From Serinus canaria (taxonomy: Eukaryota > Chordata > Aves > Passeriformes > Fringillidae): a stretch of DNA of 64,000 nt. The first letter of the stretch is position 1. Each line of letters begins with the position of its first letter. Shown here piece by piece: positions 19,927 through 32,189 of this stretch. The stretch is taken from positions 11,130,015 to 11,194,014 of the forward strand of contig NC_066331.1 in NCBI RefSeq assembly GCF_022539315.1. Direction: 5' to 3'. The position numbers were made by a program, and so were the translations under genes. The notes beneath the pieces were generated by a model, which was not told the origin of the DNA, searched no databases, and saw nothing but the letters and a program-made list of their open reading frames with translations.

Positions 19927-22187
19927 AAATTTTCCCTAAAGTAGAACTTTTTGGGTTTTTTTAACTAAGGAAGTAATTATCAGCAAAATGGGAAGCTTAT
20001 GGTTGAAAACCATTTGGGTTTTTTTCAAAGAACGTTTCCAAAAGGAACATGGGAGTGTTTAAACAAACACCTCAGAGCAAGACACAACTTGGAAGTGGCA
20101 TTTAGGGGGAATGAAACAGCTCTAATCACCCTGGTCCATTACTCCTGACAAGAGAGATGAGGAGCTGCTGAGCATCCCTGTCGAGGGAGGCTGAGCCCGG
20201 AGCCTGAGCCAAGGAGCTGGTGAATCTGTCAGCACGGGCTCCCCTCCCCTCTGCACAGCCTGGGCTGTGCTGACAGCCAGCTCTGCCCCTGGAGCCCCTC
20301 TCCAGAGCCCCCCCAGCAGCTCAGCCCGGGGGGCTTTACCCTCAGCCTCCCCCAGCAGTGCCTGGGGCCTGTTTGTGCAGGGCTGGGAGCAGGGGCTGGA
20401 CTCTGCTCAAGTTTTTCCACTGCCTAGTCCTAAAATCCGAGTTTTCCGCTTGCCTTGCAGGATTTGCTGAGAGCATTGTACTGATTTCTGTCTGCAGCAG
20501 CTGAGCCCAGCAGCATCTCTCACCTGCTGGGACTCCTTTGCACAGTGGAGCTGTTCATGGCTCTGTCCCATGGCCTGCTCCTGAACATCAGTGCTGGGAA
20601 CAGAGGGAAGAAAAGCCAACCCCTGCTAGGAACAGGCAGATTCCTAGTGGGGGCTGGCACTGCCAAGTGGGATTTCAGCAGAAGGACCTGCTCACCTTGA
20701 GAGCTGAACAAAACCCCACAGCCTGTGGGTTTGGTCCTGACAAAAGGTTGCACTCTGCAGCTGGGCTGGCCCTTTCTGTGGGGATGCTGTGATGCCCTGG
20801 GAATACTCCCACAAGTGGAGATGTGTCAGATTGCTCTGGGGATGTGACAGCTCCAGGCTCCCAGTCCAGCAGCTTTCCTCTGGGCTGGGCAGGGCTGTGA
20901 CCCAGGGCGAGGGCCCAGCTCCCCTCCAGGCAGCTGGCATCCCTGGGGACAGGAATGTGCTGCTGAGGCTACTGGTGGGCAGGATGAGCATCTCGGGACC
21001 TGTTGAACAGAAGAATTTTAATTGGCACTATTAAAATGTTTTGCATGACATCAGAAGCTGGGGATGCAGTTTGGGAAACAGCCCTGAAATTTATGTCCGG
21101 ATATCACTTGGAACATTGGCTGTTCCCTGACAAAGGCAGCTGAGAGGGAACAATGTTCCACCTTCTCCTTGCTCCTCCCACCATCTGCTTGCAATATTCC
21201 TGCCCCAGCTCATGAAAACGTTTGTGTCCAGAGGAACTGGCCCAGCTCATCAGGCTAAATATGAACCATGTCAGAATGATTATGGGAGAAAAGGGCAAAA
21301 ATGGCTTAGACACCCAGCCCTCCTCATTAATAGCTTGTTATTGGCACAGCTGATGTGTGCCCCTGTCCCACACTGCACTCAGCCAGTACATAAATGTTTT
21401 CCTTAGCATATTTTTAATGTTGCTAATTTATCTGTTACTGTCACACTGGGGCTGTTAGCTCTGAACAAATGGCTGTTATTAATCACTGGAGAGCTGTTAG
21501 ACACCACAGCCCTGGTGTTAAATCAGCTCAGGAGTGGCACTTGCAGGGATCTCCAAACAGAAATATAAAACTGCCTTGGTGCTGGGCGTGTGCCCCTCGC
21601 CTCTGGGACGGAGCTGCTCCTGTGCCCAACGTGCCCTGGAACTGCTGCCTCTGGGGAGGCTCCCCAGAGAGAGGCCTGACTGTGAAGGTGCTTTGGGGTG
21701 CAGGAAAGGCACAAACCTTTGCAGCAGCTGGAGTTGAGCAGGGTGGTTTAACCCTGGCTGTGCCTGCTCGGGGCTGGGGCTCTGAGCAGCAAAGGGTTTG
21801 TGGTCCCTGGATCCCTGGGGAGGGACAGATCCACGGGATCCACTGTCTCTGGGGCGAGGAGAGGGTTCATCCTGCCTGCTGAGCTCGGCCTTATGGGGGG
21901 CTGTGCCCGTGTGCCCATCCCTCCTGGGCACAGCAGTCCTTGGGGTGTTTGTGGGATGGGAAGAGCAAAGACCTTCAGTGCAGCTCGGGCTGCAGGGGAG
22001 CCTGGCTGATGTTCTCCCTGTTCTCAGCTTAGCTTTCATCAGGAAAGACTGAGCTACAGGGAGATGAGCATTTACACAGCACTAAGCTGGGCTCAGATCC
22101 AGATGTCCCTTCAGTGCCCTGCCCTTACCTGTGTGAGCAGCACACCCCTGCTCCTCCAGCCCCTGGCACAACAGGTTCTCTTTGGGA
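19927..22187. other. Unique DNA with an AT-rich block
   Basis: No gene is recognised. About 21260-21500 is AT-rich and unique (CCTCATTAATAGCTTGTTAT, CATATTTTTAATGTTGCTAA, GGCTGTTATTAATCACTGG) and is a candidate conserved non-coding element. Positions 19930-20120 are also AT-rich, with T-runs. Confidence 0.4.
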
Positions 22188-22445
22188 TAATGGAAAAACC
22201 AGAAGCAGAGAGTCCCAGAGAGGTTTGGGCTGGAAGGGACCTTAAATATCAGCCAGACCCACCCCTGCCATGGCAGGGACACCTCCCACTGTCCCAGGGA
22301 CACCTCCCACTGCCCCAGGCTGCTCCAGCCCCAGTGTCCAGCCTGGCCTTGGGCACTGCCAGGGATCCAGGGGCAGCCTCAGCTGTGCCAGGGCCTGCCC
22401 ACCCTGCCAGAGAACAGCTCGCTCCAACCTAAATCTCTCTTATTT
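22188..22445 (-). mobile_element. CR1 fragment
   Basis: The + strand reads GAGGTTTGGGCTGGAAGGGA, CCTTAAATATCAGCCAGACC, CCTGCCATGGCAGGGACACC, then CAGCCTGGCCTTGGGCACTG, CCAGGGATCCAGGGGCAGCC, GTGCCAGGGCCTGCCCACCC and AACCTAAATCTCTCTTATTT. This is the standard reverse-complement order of the CR1 3' region. A local duplication of CAGGGACACCTCCCACTG (about 22275-22315) lies inside it. Confidence 0.95.
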
Positions 22446-23529
22446 TAAAGTCTAAAATGAATTATCTGGAAAGATGCACGAAGAATCTGGAGTCCCTTTC
22501 ACTCCTTTGTTGTTGTGGCACCCCCTGAGTCCTGCTGGGTTCTGCCCTGGACAGAGCAGGTGAGTCCCCGAGGGGAGGAGGTGCTGAGGGTGTGAGTGCA
22601 AGGCTGGATGAACTCAAATAAATCCCCCTGGAGCAACCCAACTTTCACAAACCAGCCCGTGACGGGACGTGCTGAGACAGGGGAACGAAAGGGGGGATGG
22701 CAGAGGAGCAGGAGGAGCACCAGGGACAGGGCAGGGCTGGCTGCGAGGGACAGCTCCACACCTGCAGAGGTGTCCCACACTGCAGCTGTGGGAGGGGCTC
22801 CCAAAGGTGACAGTGCCATCAAACCAGACGGGAGGAAAGGGACAGGAAAGCTGAAAGGAGCCTAATATGGATCTGTAGGAATCAGCTACATTTATGTCAT
22901 TTATGGGGAAAAAATTCCTTTCTGTGTCTGCGTGGTTTCTGCTTTAGAGATTTCTCCAGCAGGGCTGTAATCCCCTTTTTTCCACCCATTCTTCAGGATG
23001 TCCTAATCCTTGGGCTGCTGAATATTCCCTACAACTCCTGTTCAAAGGAGTCAGAACTTCTTTTGGGGCCTTTTTAATGAAGTGCTGTTGGCATTTTGTG
23101 ACTGCCTCTGTTTGCTAAGGCAGGAATGAAAGCATTTCAGAAGTTTTCAGTTACTGAGGCAAGTAGGAAAGTGAAATTTGATTTGAAATCCATTTGTAAA
23201 TCCTGCCTGTCTCTCATGGATCTCTGGCATGCACTCCAGCCAGTGTCCTGCTTTCCCCATCCACAGTGCCCTTTGATCCAGGGGTGCCAGGGCTCTGGAC
23301 AATGGCCACATTCACATTTTTCCAGCAGACCTGAGACCCAATCCAGGGAATGACATTGCAGGAGACACCTCAGATGAATGGCAGGGAAGGAGAATGGGAG
23401 CTCTCAGGCAGCCCGGGGCAGCCTCCCCTGCCTGGCTTTCTTCAGGAGGCTCAGGACAGGTCCTGGCACTGCGTGTGACACCCAGCCCTCAGCAAGGAGC
23501 AAACCAAGCCTTGGCCTTGCACACAGCCT
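22446..23529. other. Unique intergenic DNA
   Basis: No gene is recognised. About 22860-23180 is AT-rich. Nothing else stands out. Confidence 0.5.
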
Positions 23530-23668
23530 GGGCACAGAGCCCCAGGGGCACCCTGAGCCAGGGCTCCCACCCTCCCAGGGCACAATTCCTGCCCAAGAGC
23601 CAACCTCCACTTCCCCTCTTTCAGCTCGAGCCCTTCTCCCCTGTCCTGCCACTCCAGTTCCTGTGGAA
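23530..23668 (-). mobile_element. CR1 fragment next to a minisatellite
   Basis: The + strand reads CCCCAGGGGCACCCTGAGCC, AGGGCTCCCACCCTCCCAGG, GCACAATTCCTGCCCAAGAG, CTCTTTCAGCTCGAGCCCTT, CTCCCCTGTCCTGCCACTCC, matching the reverse complement of CR1 with moderate divergence. The 60-bp array begins directly at its edge. Confidence 0.75.
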
Positions 23669-23678
23669 GTGTATTCCA

Positions 23679-23892
23679 GGTCCTGGAAGGTGCTCTGGGG
23701 TCTCCACACAGCAGCAGCCTGTCCTTGCAGCCCTGCAGGTCCTGGAAGGTGCTCTGGGGTCTCCACACAGCAGCAGCCTGTCCTTGCAGCCCCTGCAGGT
23801 CCTGGAAGGTGCTCTGGGGTCTCCACACAGCAGCAGCCTGTCCTTGCAGCCCCTGCAGGTCCTGGAAGGTGCTCTGGGGTCTCCACACAGCC
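23679..23892. repeat. 60-bp minisatellite, about 3.5 copies
   Basis: GTCCTGGAAGGTGCTCTGGG starts at 23680, 23739, 23799 and 23859. Units are 60 bp (the first 59 bp) and nearly identical, including CTCCACACAGCAGCAGCCTG. The multiple-of-three period yields the spurious frames at 23378-24419 (+) and 23404-24133 (-). Confidence 0.95.
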
Positions 23893-24429
23893 TTCTCCTC
23901 TCAGGGGTGCTGGAGCTGCCTATGGGACAAGCTGCCTGTGGGACAAGCCCACTGTCACTGCAGGGCAGGAGCACCTGGGCACAGGCAGGGGGGCACAGAA
24001 CCAGGCTCAGCAAAGCCCTGCCCAGGCCAGAAGCTCTGCTTTGGGGTGGAAAAGGCCACACTGCCCTAAAGGTTGGATTCCAGGACCTTAAAGGTTGTTC
24101 CCCCTGCAGCTCTGTGAGCGCTGCAGGTGTCACTGATGCCAGGTGTGGGCAGGCTCAGCTCTGGGAGGAGCCCACGGGGGGCTCTGGCAGCACCTGCAGC
24201 TCTGTGTCCCGGGCAGAGCTGGGCTGTGAGCTGCCAAAGAGCCCCCTCAGCCCCGGGCTCTGTGCCCCTGTCCCTCCCTCCTGCCTAGGGACTGGAGCTG
24301 GGGAGCCCCAGGACCAGTGGTGTCTGCAGTGCCTCAGCATGGCAGCTCCTGCCGCTTCCCAGGCACCGCTGAAAGCATCTTCAGAGGCAGCAGAAGGAAA
24401 CTGTGCTGTCAGCCCATAAATCTCCTGTC
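23893..24429. other. Unique GC-rich intergenic DNA
   Basis: No gene, array or transposon is recognised. Confidence 0.5.
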
Positions 24430-24650
24430 TCCTCTCCATCTTCAGCTGAACACGGGAATCAGTTTCTGATAATATCTCCAAATTGCTGGGAGCAATTCTG
24501 CAGCTTGTGGTAATTGCAATCTTCTGTTGAATGCCTCTGAGCTCTTAATAACTTTGTAATTAAAGTGCAATTAACAAATTATCTTGTATATGTCAAATGG
24601 AATGCTAACGTTGTTGTTAATGAGGAGATAATTAGCTGGTGTCATGGAGA
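24430..24650. promoter_or_regulatory. Candidate conserved non-coding element (AT-rich)
   Basis: A sharply AT-rich unique block sits in GC-rich surroundings. It contains GGTAATTGCAATCTTCTGTT, CTTTGTAATTAAAGTGCAAT, TAACAAATTATCTTGTATAT and GAGATAATTAGCTGGTG, that is, several homeobox-type TAATTA/TTAATT words and GATA words. No coding potential or transposon similarity is seen. The assignment rests on composition and motif density only. Confidence 0.4.
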
Positions 24651-24766
24651 GACTCGTGGGGCATCCGTGAGCTCCAGAACTCTCTTGGCTCCTGTGGGAG
24701 GTTAATGGAGCTTGCTGGAATGGGTGAATTGTCCTTCCATGACACTGGTGGAGCAGTCAGAGGTGT

Positions 24767-24799
24767 GCAGGTGAGTGATGCAGGTGAGTGATGCAGGTG
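24767..24799. repeat. 13-bp short tandem repeat, 2.5 copies
   Basis: GCAGGTGAGTGAT is repeated in tandem, ending GCAGGTGATTAT. It is a minor array. Confidence 0.85.
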
Positions 24800-25075
24800 A
24801 TTATCCCACAGCCAGGGGGTTCCAGGCACTCCCTTCCTGGGCAGCTGCCAGTGTTTTACAGAGGTTTCCACAGCACAACTGGAATGCTCCTTAAACTACA
24901 GGGGAAGGGCTTTGGGAAGGGCTTAGCAGGTGATGAAAGCACTCAGCACCCTCCAGGCCTGGAGGAAGCACTCCCACTCCTGAAAAGCCTGCTCAGCTCC
25001 TGTGCCCTGTGCTCCAGCCTCCCTGCCCAAAGCCAGGACAGCTCTGCCAGCCCAGCTCTGCTGGACACAGTCTGT

Positions 25076-25622
25076 GTGTCTGTGCCATGGCAGCCTGGCA
25101 GAAGTGCCCGTGTTTGTTGCACTGGCTGCAGGAGATGCTCTCACAGTCTGTGCCATGGCAGCCTGGCAGAAGTGCCCGTGTTTGTTGCATTGGCTGCAGG
25201 AGATGCTCTCACAGTCTGTGCCATGGCAGCCTGGCAGAAGTGCCCGTGTTTGTTGCATTGGCTGCAGGAGATGCTCTCACAGTCTGTGCCATGGCAGCCT
25301 GGCAGAAGTGCCCGTGTTTGTTGCATTGGCTGCAGGAGATGCTCTCACAGTCTGTGCCATGGCAGCCTGGCAGAAGTGCCCGTGTTTATTGCATTGGCTG
25401 CAGGAGATGCTCTCACAGTCTGTGCCATGGCAGCCTGGCAGAAGTGCCCGTGTTTGTTGCACTGGCTGCAGGAGATGCTCTCACAGTCTGTGCTGTGCCA
25501 TGGCAGCCTGGCAGAAGTGCCCGTGTTTGTTGCACTGGCTGCAGGAGATGCTCTCACAGTCTGTGCTGTGCCATGGCAGCCTGGCAGAAGTGCCCGTGTT
25601 TGTTGCACTGGCTGCAGGAGCC
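25076..25622. repeat. 68-bp minisatellite with 73-bp variants, 8 copies
   Basis: CCATGGCAGCCTGGCAGAAG starts at 25085, 25153, 25221, 25289, 25357, 25425, 25498 and 25571. Five intervals are 68 bp and the last two are 73 bp because of a TGCTG insertion (CTGTGCTGTGCC). Copies are almost identical; variable sites include GCACTGG/GCATTGG and one GTTTATT. Neither 68 nor 73 is a multiple of three, so the same peptide cycles through all three frames and gives three long + strand frames of 240-285 residues, none of them a gene. Confidence 0.97.
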
Positions 25623-27237
25623 AGTCCCCAGTGGAAGTTGGGTAGGGGCTGTTCCCCACTGGGACAGACCAGACGTTGCCCACATGGCCCACATCCCCCA
25701 GCTGGGGATCTCTGGGCCCAGCTCTGCCCTTGCTGATCCCACCAGGAGGATCTCCCTCCCTATCCCCCTGCCCTGGCTCCTCTTGCCTGGGCTGAAACCT
25801 GCCCTGGACACAGCCAAACTGTTTTCCAGTTTTCCTCAGGCCAGAATCCCCTTCCCCACCTGAGAGGTGTGACGTGACTGAGAAAAGCCCTCTGCTCTCA
25901 CAGGCAGAAGGTGAGAAGGGAGCCTTGGCAGAGCAGTGATGCTGCTCTCCCAGCAGGGACACCCAGACCCTTGACAGCACTGCTGTGTGGAAAGCTGGCC
26001 CTGAAGTCACACGTCAGGCAGGCACATAAGCCTTCACTGGAGAAGAAAGGAGCTGCTTGTGGTCTCAAGCCTGGGTTCAGTCCCAGTGGCTTTGAATTAA
26101 TGATGTGCCCCATACTTTCCTGAACAGCCCTGTTTTCCTGTCTTAGGTCACCCTCAATATCCTACAGATAAATATTTCTCCCTCCCTGGACCTGCAAGGG
26201 GAGGGGGCTTTGGCCTCTGTGTCTGCCCCGAGTCAGAGCTATAAATTGGACATTCCTGCTGTACACATTCCCTCCAGGACCCGAGAGCCTGCACACAGCA
26301 GCTAAGTCATATTTTACTGGGATTTCCTTTCATGACTTCAGAAGTGCTTATTCCTTCCCTCAACCAGCATCGCATGAATAACGTAATTCCACAATTAATC
26401 CTGAATTACTCATACACTGCACTCCTTTGCATTCAGGACAAGTTTTAAAAAGTTATTGCTTTCTCCCTCCTTTCTCGTTTTTTAAAGACTTCTTTAATCA
26501 GACTAAATGGGGCTTAAAAGTACTGGAAATGTCTGGTTTTCTTTCATACTCAGCCTGGTCAAAATCAAGCTAATTGCAAAGGACAAGGAAAGTGTTTTGC
26601 ATTCATGAGCTGAGAGGAGGGACACGAGGGACAGGGAGTCCTTCACACATTCCTGATGCACATTTCTTGGGGACAGGAATCTCTGAGCCACTGTATTGGG
26701 TCCCTGGGGGGGACACAGGGGCTTTATTCCCACATCAGACCTGTGTTTTGTGACTGATCTCCACAACAGAGCTCAGTTTAGGGTGAGTTTAAAATGCCTT
26801 GAAAGCTGAGTTGAAGGCTGAGGCAGGTCCTGGGGGACGGGCTGGAGGAACGAGAGGAAGCCCAGGTGTGGCAGTGGCAGGGCCTTCACAGCAGCCAGGT
26901 GCCCTCTGCACACAGAGCCAGAGCTGGAGCTTGCCCCTCCCGGTGTTCCAGGGGGGATTGGGTCCTCTCTCCAGGCTGGGATTAAACGTTTGATCTGCTG
27001 ATTGCCAGGGGAGAAGGAAACACCTGAATTCTCCTGCCAGCTGCCAGCCTGCCCTGCAGGCAGTGGGCACCTCCTCATCAGGACTCCAGGTGGAAACATC
27101 TGCGTGGGGCCGGGGAGCAGCTGCAGGTCACTGCTGGTGTTCAGCCCTGCTCTGGTCACCTGGGCAGACCTCGAGGCACAGGGATGGCCCCACGGCCAGG
27201 ACTGGCTGAGCTGGGCCTCCTGCCGGGGCTTTGCTGA
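25623..27237. other. Unique DNA with an AT-rich block
   Basis: No gene is recognised. About 26290-26600 is AT-rich and unique (GAATAACGTAATTCCACAAT, TAATCCTGAATTACTCATAC, CATTCAGGACAAGTTTTAAA) and is a weaker candidate for a conserved non-coding element. Confidence 0.4.
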
Positions 27238-27505
27238 GCCCAGCTCAGCCCACACTGCAGAGCCCAGCCCTGGCTCAGCTCAGCCCTGGCTCAGCCCTGG
27301 CTCAGCTCAGCTCAGCTCAGCTCAGCCCAGCCCTGGCTCAGCCCAGCCCTGGCTCAGCTCAGCCCTGGCTCAGCCCTGGCTCAGCTCAGCCCACACTGCA
27401 GAGCCCAGCCCTGGCTCAGCTCAGCCCTGGCTCAGCTCAGCCCTGGCTCAGCCCTGGCCCAGCCCAGCCCTGGCCCAGCCCTGGCTCAGCCCTGGCCCTG
27501 CAGAG
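27238..27505. repeat. CAGCCCTGGCT / CAGCT array with a 141-bp higher-order repeat
   Basis: The array is made of 11-bp CAGCCCTGGCT and 5-bp CAGCT units in irregular order. CACACTGCAGAGCCCAGCCC occurs at 27251 and again at 27392, so a block of about 141 bp has been duplicated as a unit. Confidence 0.93.
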
Positions 27506-29944
27506 GCAGCAAATGGATCCTTTTGGGAGCCCTTTGGGCTGAGCTCCTCCGGGTTTTTCTGTTTAGTCTCGGCTGTTAGACTGAGTGGCGACTGCAGGGG
27601 CTGCTGAGAGATTTACTGGAGCTGGCCGCGGGTATTTATGGCCCGTGAGCCCCAGGCCTGGCTGCTGAGCCCTGTGCAGCCTCCTGGCTCACCTGCAGGG
27701 CTCCCTGGAACGGTTCTGGCAGCCTCAGGCACGGCACCTTTTCAGAGCAGGTGTGTCTCAGCTCCTGGGGAGGCCTGGGAGAAGCTTTCTGGGAGTCCTC
27801 TCCGAGGCCCCGAAGACCTGGAGAGGTCAGTAGTGTCTGTCATCCCTGTGGAAAGGCCACTGTGTCCCCCAGTGCCCCAACCCCTCCCTTTCACCCTGTT
27901 GGTGGCTGGAATGTGCGCAAAGGAATAAATTTGTACCTTGACAAGAAAAACACTCGGCATCCGCTGCTCGTCCTGAGTTGCAGCCAGGGGCAGCACTGGA
28001 TGGACCAGGAATTATTCCTGCCTTGACTTAAAATAAAATTTTCTCTTTCCATAAATGTCTTAGCGTTGTAAACAGCTCCCTCCCAAGGGAATTAGGCTTT
28101 CTTTATCTTTGCTGTTCTTCCCATGCAGCCCCTTCCCTGCAGCGTTTCAGGTTTCACACACGCTGCTTTGCGCTGCCTTTGTTGCTGCCTGCTCTTCCTC
28201 CAGGCAGTGCCGGGTTTGTTTGTTGGATCTCCTGCACATCTCACACCCACAGCGCTTCCTGCTCCGCAGAGGGACCTCGGGGTGCCCTGGGGCTGCTCCT
28301 CCTGCAGTGCTCCCCCTGTGCCACCCTGGAGCTGGCACAGACCCGGCCACAGCCAAAAATAACAACCTTCACCTAGGGTGAGGAACACTCCAGGCATCCC
28401 CCAGCTGGCTGGGATAGTGAAACATGCTCCTCTGAGTCTGTCCAAGCCTGGGGGGCACACAGCCTGTTCAGGCTCTCTCCTTGCCCCCTGCACATCAAAT
28501 TCTGGCTCTGGGCAGGTTTTCAGGACCAGCCCTTTGTCCTCCAGCAAACCCAGCCCCAAACCCACCTCCTCCCTGCACATCTCCCCTGACCCTGCTGCTC
28601 CCACCCCCCTTTTCCTCCCCCACTCCAGTTTTCCCAGCCCGAGTTCATCAGTTTAAATCGCATCTTGGTGAAAATTGATTTCATTGCAGCCTCTGCTTCC
28701 ACCTCTGCCTTGCCTTTAAATTGTATCTTGTCTTAAATCAATCTTATCCCAGCCCTCAGCTGCTCTGCTTTATTCTTCCACTCCAATTGCAGCTGGTTTT
28801 AAAGGGCCCAGCTCAGAGAGAAGCTTTTCTCTCTCAGCCTCTGCTGCCTTCTTGTTTCATGTCAATCACCTCCAATACTGGGCAGGGACATCTTGCCCTC
28901 ACTTCCTGCCCTCATATATTCTCTATTTTAACCAGTTAATATTTCCCCTTCCTGGATCATCTGGTTTTAAACCAATTGGATTTTTTTTCCAGTCTCCACC
29001 ATATTATAAATTATTCTTTATTTCAGCCTCTCCCCGGCCTTCCTCTCCTTCCCTGTGTTTCAGCCCACAGAGGGGAGCCCTGGCTGTCCCTGGGCTGGCC
29101 TGGACCCAGGGCCAGGAGGTGCAGAGGGGTCCCTGCCCGGGTGCCACCCCTGGGCAGCTGCTGGCCCCAGGCTGGGGAGGTGCCCGAGGCTCTGCAGGAG
29201 CCCCTGAGCCCCCTGCAGACATTTCCTGGTTCCCTGGGCAGAGCCTGTTGTGTTCAGGGCTGGCCCTGGGAGCCGGGTGCTGCCCTGCCCTCTGTGCCAG
29301 GCTGGTAAATCAGGAATGTTTGCAGAAGCTGCTGGGGTGGTCTCAGAAGTTATCCCTGATTCCGGTGCTTGTTGGTTGGTAAGTGCCTGAAACTTTATGG
29401 TGGAGAGTTCTGATGAGGAAACTTTTTTATTTTTATTTTTATTTTATTTTTTTGGAGGCTGGAGGGGTGGCATGGCTTTCTCCACCTTTTCTTGCATCTC
29501 TGTGACCCAGCTGGGTTTTCCTTCAGCCTCACAGATGCAGCTGTGCAAGCACCATGGCTCCTTTGGACTGTGGTGAAACAGGGATAATGATAAATGCTAT
29601 CCCTGTAGGAACTCTTAGAAAACCCACCAGTACTGCACTGAGGCCAGAATGTCAGGGACTGCCTCCCTGGACAGCTCTGGGTGCTGCAGTCAGTGATTGC
29701 AGGAATTGCTGGGTGGGACCACAGCCTGCAGAAAGGAGTGGGGGTGTTGTGCTGGGCCTGCAGGTCTGCAGCCCTGCAAGGTGCCTGTTCTCTGTGGCTC
29801 CTTGGATTTCTGGGATGGGGCCCAGAGGGGATTAGCAGGGATCTGGGGGATTGTCCCCTGCCTGGGGCTGTGGATGGGCTTTTGCCTTCTGTTCTTACAG
29901 TAATCCTGTAAAGCAAGAGCCTGAGCAAGGGAAGACTGGAGAAC
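27506..29944. other. Unique intergenic DNA
   Basis: No gene, large array or transposon is recognised. AT-rich stretches lie at about 28600-28800 and 28915-29030, and a T-rich tract with TTTTTATTTTTATTTTT at about 29424-29452. Overlapping frames of up to 190 residues lack family features. Confidence 0.5.
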
Positions 29945-30028
29945 AGGATTGTGCATGGCATGGGATATCAGGGGCACCAGCCCCACAGGATTGTGCATGG
30001 CATGGGATATCAGGGGCACCAGCCCCAC
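29945..30028. repeat. 42-bp direct duplication
   Basis: AGGATTGTGCATGGCATGGG starts at 29945 and 29987, and the 42-bp copies are essentially identical through GGCACCAGCCCCAC. Confidence 0.95.
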
Positions 30029-32189
30029 GGATACACGGCTGAGCCGTGTCAGGCTGGCCCTGATTCACAGCCTGCAGAATGGATAAAAGCTAAATGGGAG
30101 CCATGGAGAGGGCCCAGGGGAGCCCTGGATAATCAGCTTTCACACTCCCAGCCAAACTCAGTGACTGCAGGGCTGAACAACGTTGTCCCCCTGGCTCCTC
30201 GTGCACAAACCCTCAGGAGCCATCCAGGGCTGCTGGGGGTGTGCAGAGGAAGGGTGCTTGTTCCCTGATCCCCAGCAGCCCTTCCACCAATTCCAGGATC
30301 AGTTTGGAATGCTGTTGGGGTTGGGTGGGGGATGGCTTTTCCCCACACACACAAGGAATTCCAGGAGCTTGAACGTCTCCAATTCCAAATGGGCAGATAC
30401 AATTCAGAAACATGAAAAATAACTCCATTTTAGTGATATCTGTAAGGCTACTTTTGCTGTGGAAATGCCAGAGCTGTCTGAGTCAGAGCTGGGTGAAGTA
30501 CCTGCAATTTGAAAATTCAGCACTCTCTGCTTGTTGAACTGCAGCTTGATAAAATCTGCACTTTGAATGGGTGAGCGTTCTGGGGATGAGAAAAAGGTGC
30601 AGTCCAGGCCACCAGAAAGTGTTTGCTGAGTTCTGGCAGCTCTGTTGGAGAGGCTGACTTTGCAGGGTTTTGAAGAGACAGGGACAGCTCCCTCTGCCCT
30701 GGGAAACAAGCAGTGAATGTTTTGCTGTGGAAGGGGTGATTGGCTGATTCCTGGTCTTGGAATTTACCTACTCTGGGAACAACTTCAGGCCAATGCACAC
30801 AGCTGGAAATACCCAGGTACTGGCAGGATTGCACCTGGACACCTGGCTTTTTCTGGAGGAAAGAGGGATGTCCTTTGGACCTGGGATAAATCCACACCTT
30901 CTTGTGCTGGGAATCTGGAGTAGAACCCAGAAGTGCTCTGGCAACCTCAGCTCCATCAGCAGGGACTGCCCAGGCTGAGGAAGTGGAAGACTGAGGCCCA
31001 CAGCCACCTCGTCTCTCATTCCACATCCCTCTGCCCCAGAGTGGATACAGGACAAAAGACCTTTCTTCAACATCTGGGAAAAATTAGAGACAGCCCTGCC
31101 TTTCCTTCCCCGTGTCAGTAACTGCACTGGGGAGAAGGGGCAGTGAGAAATGGAGCAAGGAAAGGCTGATCACAGGCCCAGGCTATGCCCTCCAGCAAAT
31201 GCAGACCAGATACTGCTCAATAAAGCTGTTTCAAAATGCAGCACAATAGATGTGATCCCAGCAGTAGTATTCCTGCTTTTCAGGCAGCTGTTTCTCTTGC
31301 AATTATTTTTCCATGCCAATGACTTCTGGGTCTGTGGGGCTCAGCCGCCTCTCCCGTGCACGTGCCAAACTTGCATCAACTCTGGGGAGTTGTGCCTGTG
31401 CATGGAGAGCAGAACAGATCCCCTTTCTCCTTTCAGGAAGGGTTTGTGTGTGATTGATGAGCCTGGCGAAGGAGCACGGAACGCTGGAGTGCCAAAGGAA
31501 GGCACGGCCAGCAATCCAGAGGGCGAGGTGAATTCAGAATTAATTCCTGGAACAGCAGAGCCTCCGTGGAGCCACGGCGTAGCTGATCCAGGCAGCTTCA
31601 GGTGCAAAGGTGTATTTGTTCATGGCTCAGGGTTTTCATCTCCGTGCTGACAGGGCGATAATTCAATTCTATAAAGCAGCAAATTATCACTGCCTGCTTA
31701 GCATTAATTTCCCTCCCCAATGGACACCATAAAAAAGTGAATTCATTCTCCTCAAGGCCTTGGTGGAGAATTTCCCATGGCAGCCATGAGTTACAACTCT
31801 ATCTCCAAAGGCATCCTGTAAATAACACGTCAGGATCTTAATTCATTAAATAAATCTGATGCCTTGCCCAATCCATAACACCCAGGATATTCAAGTCTCC
31901 TTCTAACAAGGCTGTCAGTGCTTTTTCCCCTCTCTGAGGTGCACGTGGCACAGGTACAGGTTGATTTATCCACACCTCCCCACCTGCAGACAGAAAACTG
32001 TGTCTGTGCAAGCACCCAAAGCACTGCCAGGCTCTGGGAGTGGGCCAGGGCAGATGTGGGCCAGACCTGCTGTTTTCTGTCCTTCCCGGAGAGCCCTGCC
32101 CTCCAGAGCTCTGTTAACAGCTCCTGGTGCTGGCTGCTTGCCTTGGGGGCTGTCACTAAAGGCACAGATCAAACTGGAGATGCTCCAGC
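30029..32189. other. Unique intergenic DNA
   Basis: No gene is recognised. About 31640-31870 is AT-rich (GGGCGATAATTCAATTCTAT, GCTTAGCATTAATTTCCCTC, TCTTAATTCATTAAATAAAT) and may be a conserved non-coding element. The remainder has no repeat family that I can name. Confidence 0.45.

Noticed and set aside
23378..24419. Long + strand frames of 237 and 341 residues
   Set aside because: They are created by the 60-bp array plus a reverse CR1 piece.
25076..25622. CRISPR-like regular repeats
   Set aside because: The copies are contiguous, without unique spacers, and the genome is vertebrate. This and all other regular arrays here are minisatellites.
24788..25863. Three overlapping + strand frames of 244-285 residues sharing one repeated peptide
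   Set aside because: The 68-bp unit rotates through all three frames, so the same peptide appears in each. This is a tandem-repeat artefact, not a repeat protein.
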